Assembly: GCA_958427155.1 (NCBI GenBank)
Contig: CAUABB010000086.1
Span: forward strand, 1-6,495
Direction of reading: 5' to 3'
Source of the DNA: an uncultured Oscillospiraceae bacterium
Lineage (GTDB): Bacteria > Bacillota > Clostridia > Oscillospirales > Ruminococcaceae
Length of the DNA: 6,495 nucleotides
Below the pieces are notes generated by a model, which had not been told where the DNA came from, did not search any database, and was given only the letters and a program-made list of their open reading frames with translations. Positions 4,601 through 6,495 of this stretch are shown here, one piece after another. The first letter of the stretch is position 1. Every line of letters begins with the position of its first letter. The translations under genes and the position numbers were made by a program.

Positions 4601-4801
4601 ATGAAGGTTACAAAAGATTCGATTATTGGTGATATTTTAGATTATGATCGCACAACTGCAGAGTATTTTCTGGAAATCGGGATGCATTGCCTCGGATGTC
4701 CTTCATCTCGTGGAGAGACAATTGAGCAGGCTTGTATGGTCCACGGTAATGACTGCAATGAGCTGGTGGAAAAACTGAATCAGCACCTGGCTGAAAAATA
4801 A
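4601..4801 (+). CDS. DUF1858 protein (hybrid-cluster-protein-associated redox disulfide domain)
   Basis: A 66-residue single-domain protein. The family pattern is plain: VTKDSIIGDILDYDRTTAEYF, then GMHCLGCPSSRGETIEQAC and a final HGNDCNELVEKLN helix. The CLGC pair (CX2C) is the likely redox-active disulfide, and two more Cys follow (EQAC, NDC). The domain is found alone or near hybrid-cluster and Fe-S proteins in anaerobes; its biochemical job is not well defined. The ATG 4601 has GGAAAGG 10 bases upstream, and the promoter at 4538-4566 excludes the longer reading. It is a single-gene unit with its own promoter and terminator, and no hybrid-cluster gene is in view. Confidence 0.9.
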   Translation: MKVTKDSIIGDILDYDRTTAEYFLEIGMHCLGCPSSRGETIEQACMVHGNDCNELVEKLNQHLAEK

Positions 4802-4809
4802 AATGCCTT

Positions 4810-4848
4810 AAAACGGTGTGCGGATGGTTGGTTCGCACACCGTTTTGA
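4810..4848 (+). terminator. Intrinsic terminator after the DUF1858 gene
   Basis: AAAACGGTGTGCG (4810-4822) and CGCACACCGTTTT (4834-4846) form a perfect 13-base-pair stem with an 11-base loop, starting 8 bases after the stop codon. The T-run is only the four T of the stem itself, so termination may be incomplete. I see no good promoter between here and the transporter, so read-through may feed it. Confidence 0.8.
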
Positions 4849-4884
4849 CAAAGAGACGAATGATATGTTTAGGCGGTCTGCAAG

Positions 4885-6168
4885 ATGAACTATTTCATTC
4901 ACAGGATTTGTAGATTAGCAGAGTCTGCACTTGGACTGGATCAGTTGAGTGCTAACTTTAAGAAATTTGCCTGCATGTATTGCAGCTATTGCCTGTTCCA
5001 AAGTCTCGTCAGCGCTTATATTACGACATTGTTAATGCGTGTCGCCGGAAATGGCGATATCGTAATGTGGTACAATTTTTCCACCTGCTTTTTTCAGGGA
5101 TGCGGAGTTGTGCTGGGCGTTGTAATGATGCGAAAAGGCAGCGTAAATCTGACGCTCCGAATTAGTATTTTGGGGTTTATCGCTCTTTATAGCGCGCTGC
5201 TGTTTTATATGGCGAGCGCCGATAAGGTTATGCTTTTGCTGGGGTTCCTTAACGGTATTTCGAACGGCTTTTACTGGCTGACTTACGCGGCTTATTTTTC
5301 GGCCTTTACGGAAGACAGGCGGCGGGATGTCGCTTTGGGCTTTATGGGTTTTGTCAACGGTGTCACCATTCTGGTTATGCCGGCCCTGTCCGGTTTTCTG
5401 ATTGAAACAATCGGGAAAAAATTTGGAACCTTTGCGGGTTATATCGTGGTGTTCGGCCTTTCGTTTGCGATTGCGGTTGTCACCATCCTCTTATCTTTTC
5501 GGCTGCCCAAACAGGTGGGGCCTGTAGAGGAGAAAAAAACCTATTTCTGTCAGGCGTTGCGGACGATTTCCAAAGATGCCTGCTGGCGCTGTGGGATGGC
5601 CTGCGAAACGCTGCGCGGGATTCGGGACGGTACGTTTAATTTTTTGCTAAACCTCCTTCTGTTTGAGGTAATACAAAGTGAGACTCTGATTGGAATGAAT
5701 AACCTGCTCGCGTCGGTTGGAACGATCATTTCGTTCTGGGTGGCAGGCAGAATCATAAGACCGGAAAACCGGGTAAAGTCGATGTTTGTGGGTAGTATTG
5801 TCCTTCTGGCGGCCTGCGGCCTTCCGGCGATTAGTCTGAATCCGGTAACGATTATGATTTTTGCGGTGGTTAACGCGTTTTTCAACACATTTGTTGTCAA
5901 TCCGTCCAATGGAATTATGTTTTTGATCGTGCAGAAAAAGGCGGAGCCTAAAATGACAAATGAATATCTGTCAATTCGGGATGTTTTTCTGGTAGGCGGT
6001 AGGATGATCGGGATAGCCGTTCTTTTGGTTTTTCCGAAAGCTCAGTTTGGGTATGTAATCGCCATTGTTTTACTGACCCTTTCTCAGTTTGTTATGGTAG
6101 CGTTAAGCAGGCGTTCTACGCGCTTGCTGAAAAAATTGGATGAATCGTCTGATGAGGCGACCTCTTGA
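4885..6168 (+). CDS. MFS-type membrane transporter, copy 1 of a tandem pair
   Basis: A 427-residue protein of the size and pattern of a major facilitator transporter. It has an amphipathic cytoplasmic start (SALGLDQLSANFKKFA), then about twelve hydrophobic segments: six between residues 28 and 205, a charged central loop at about 206-245 (LPKQVGPVEEKK and the Cys-rich DACWRCGMAC), six more between 247 and 412, and a basic then acidic tail. DRRRDVALGF after helix 4 is a cytoplasmic loop typical of the fold. The substrate cannot be read from the sequence. AGGCGG lies 8 bases before ATG 4885. I find no good promoter: TTGACA at 4845-4850 has no -10 at the right distance. A close paralogue starts 75 bases after its stop. 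Confidence 0.85.
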   Translation: MNYFIHRICRLAESALGLDQLSANFKKFACMYCSYCLFQSLVSAYITTLLMRVAGNGDIVMWYNFSTCFFQGCGVVLGVVMMRKGSVNLTLRISILGFIALYSALLFYMASADKVMLLLGFLNGISNGFYWLTYAAYFSAFTEDRRRDVALGFMGFVNGVTILVMPALSGFLIETIGKKFGTFAGYIVVFGLSFAIAVVTILLSFRLPKQVGPVEEKKTYFCQALRTISKDACWRCGMACETLRGIRDGTFNFLLNLLLFEVIQSETLIGMNNLLASVGTIISFWVAGRIIRPENRVKSMFVGSIVLLAACGLPAISLNPVTIMIFAVVNAFFNTFVVNPSNGIMFLIVQKKAEPKMTNEYLSIRDVFLVGGRMIGIAVLLVFPKAQFGYVIAIVLLTLSQFVMVALSRRSTRLLKKLDESSDEATS

Positions 6169-6194
6169 TTGGACTTTGAGGACCGAAGAGACGT

Positions 6195-6200
6195 TATAAT
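6195..6200 (+). promoter_or_regulatory. Possible -10 box for the second MFS gene
   Basis: A consensus TATAAT lies 42 bases upstream of the ATG at 6243. The -35 at 17 bases (GACTTT) is poor, and TTGAGG (6176-6181) is only 13 bases away, so this would be a weak or activator-dependent promoter. Confidence 0.4.
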
Positions 6201-6242
6201 AAGTTTTAAAATCAGCGTGATGTGTGATAGGCGGGCTGCGAT

Positions 6243-6495
6243 ATGAAACACTTTCTTAGAAGATTCGGTGCCTTTTTGGAAGATAGTTTGGGTTTGAGCC
6301 AGCTGGGAGAAAAATTCAAAAAATTTGCGTCCATGCACTGCGCTTTCAACCTGTTTCAGGGGTTGGTCAGCGTTTATATCACAACCCTTCTGATGCGGGT
6401 TTCAGGGGATGGAGACATTGTAAAATGGTACAATCTCTTGAACTATCTGTTTAGCGGGCTGATGATGCCGGTAGCGGTTACAGTTATGCGCAAAA
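6243..6495 (+). CDS. MFS-type membrane transporter, copy 2, cut by the window edge
   Basis: The first 84 codons of a second transporter. It opens MKHFLRRFGAFLEDSLGLSQL and continues through FKKFASMHC, GLVSVYITTLLMRV, GDIVKWYN and MRK, matching the gene at 4885 with about 45 identities in the first 84 residues by hand alignment and no gaps. Two membrane segments are seen before the sequence ends. The start ATG 6243 has AGGCGG 7 bases upstream, and this ribosome site and its surroundings (AGGCGGGCTGC) are nearly the same as those of copy 1. The pair arose by duplication and has diverged well. The substrate is unknown. Confidence 0.85.
   Translation, partial: MKHFLRRFGAFLEDSLGLSQLGEKFKKFASMHCAFNLFQGLVSVYITTLLMRVSGDGDIVKWYNLLNYLFSGLMMPVAVTVMRK

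Noticed and set aside
4845..4873. Promoter for the first MFS gene based on TTGACA at 4845
   Set aside because: No acceptable -10 lies 16-18 bases on, and one at that spacing would put transcription start at the start codon.

Overview
The window looks like chromosomal DNA of an anaerobic, low-to-moderate GC Firmicute. A sporulation-type (SigH-like) sigma factor, rubrerythrin gene fragments, a DUF1858 redox-disulfide protein, consensus TTGACA/TATAAT promoters and AGGAGG-like ribosome sites point to class Clostridia. A member of the Oscillospiraceae/Ruminococcaceae is my best guess, but that is inference from gene content, not a measured match.

The left half (about 1-3055) is accessory DNA. A tyrosine recombinase gene on the minus strand fills 1-1129. 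It has an intact N-terminus and core, but its sequence stops resembling the family just after the HxxR box, so it is probably disrupted. Next to its start lie three AAGTGGATA direct repeats that look like arm-type integrase sites. Next comes an in-frame piece of the 3' end of a rubrerythrin gene with its stop codon and a terminator. A second, frameshifted copy of the same gene end sits at about 2404-2463, and a possible third, very worn copy at 2953-2991. I read this as integrative elements inserting repeatedly at the 3' end of one rubrerythrin gene, each pushing the older gene tail further right. The full rubrerythrin gene would lie beyond the left edge. Between the tails are remnants of older elements: an XRE-family repressor (minus) facing a small Cys-containing protein (plus) across a perfect palindromic operator, then a promoter and a two-helix membrane miniprotein carrying a GIIGGAD-like motif.

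The right half (about 3060-6495) looks like host backbone. It holds a SigH-like sigma factor behind a strong promoter, then a structured leader and a highly expressed-looking double zinc-ribbon protein ending at a strong terminator. A DUF1858 protein follows, with its own promoter and terminator. Last come two tandem paralogous MFS transporters; the second runs off the right edge.

Gene-free stretches: 1130-1632 holds the arm repeats, the first rubrerythrin tail and two terminators, and I see nothing in 1415-1594. 2264-2638 holds the second tail and a promoter. 2921-3221 holds the possible third tail, a terminator, palindromes and the sigma promoter. 4214-4600 holds a terminator and a promoter, and the rest is featureless to me. 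I found no tRNA, rRNA, CRISPR array or complete insertion sequence.
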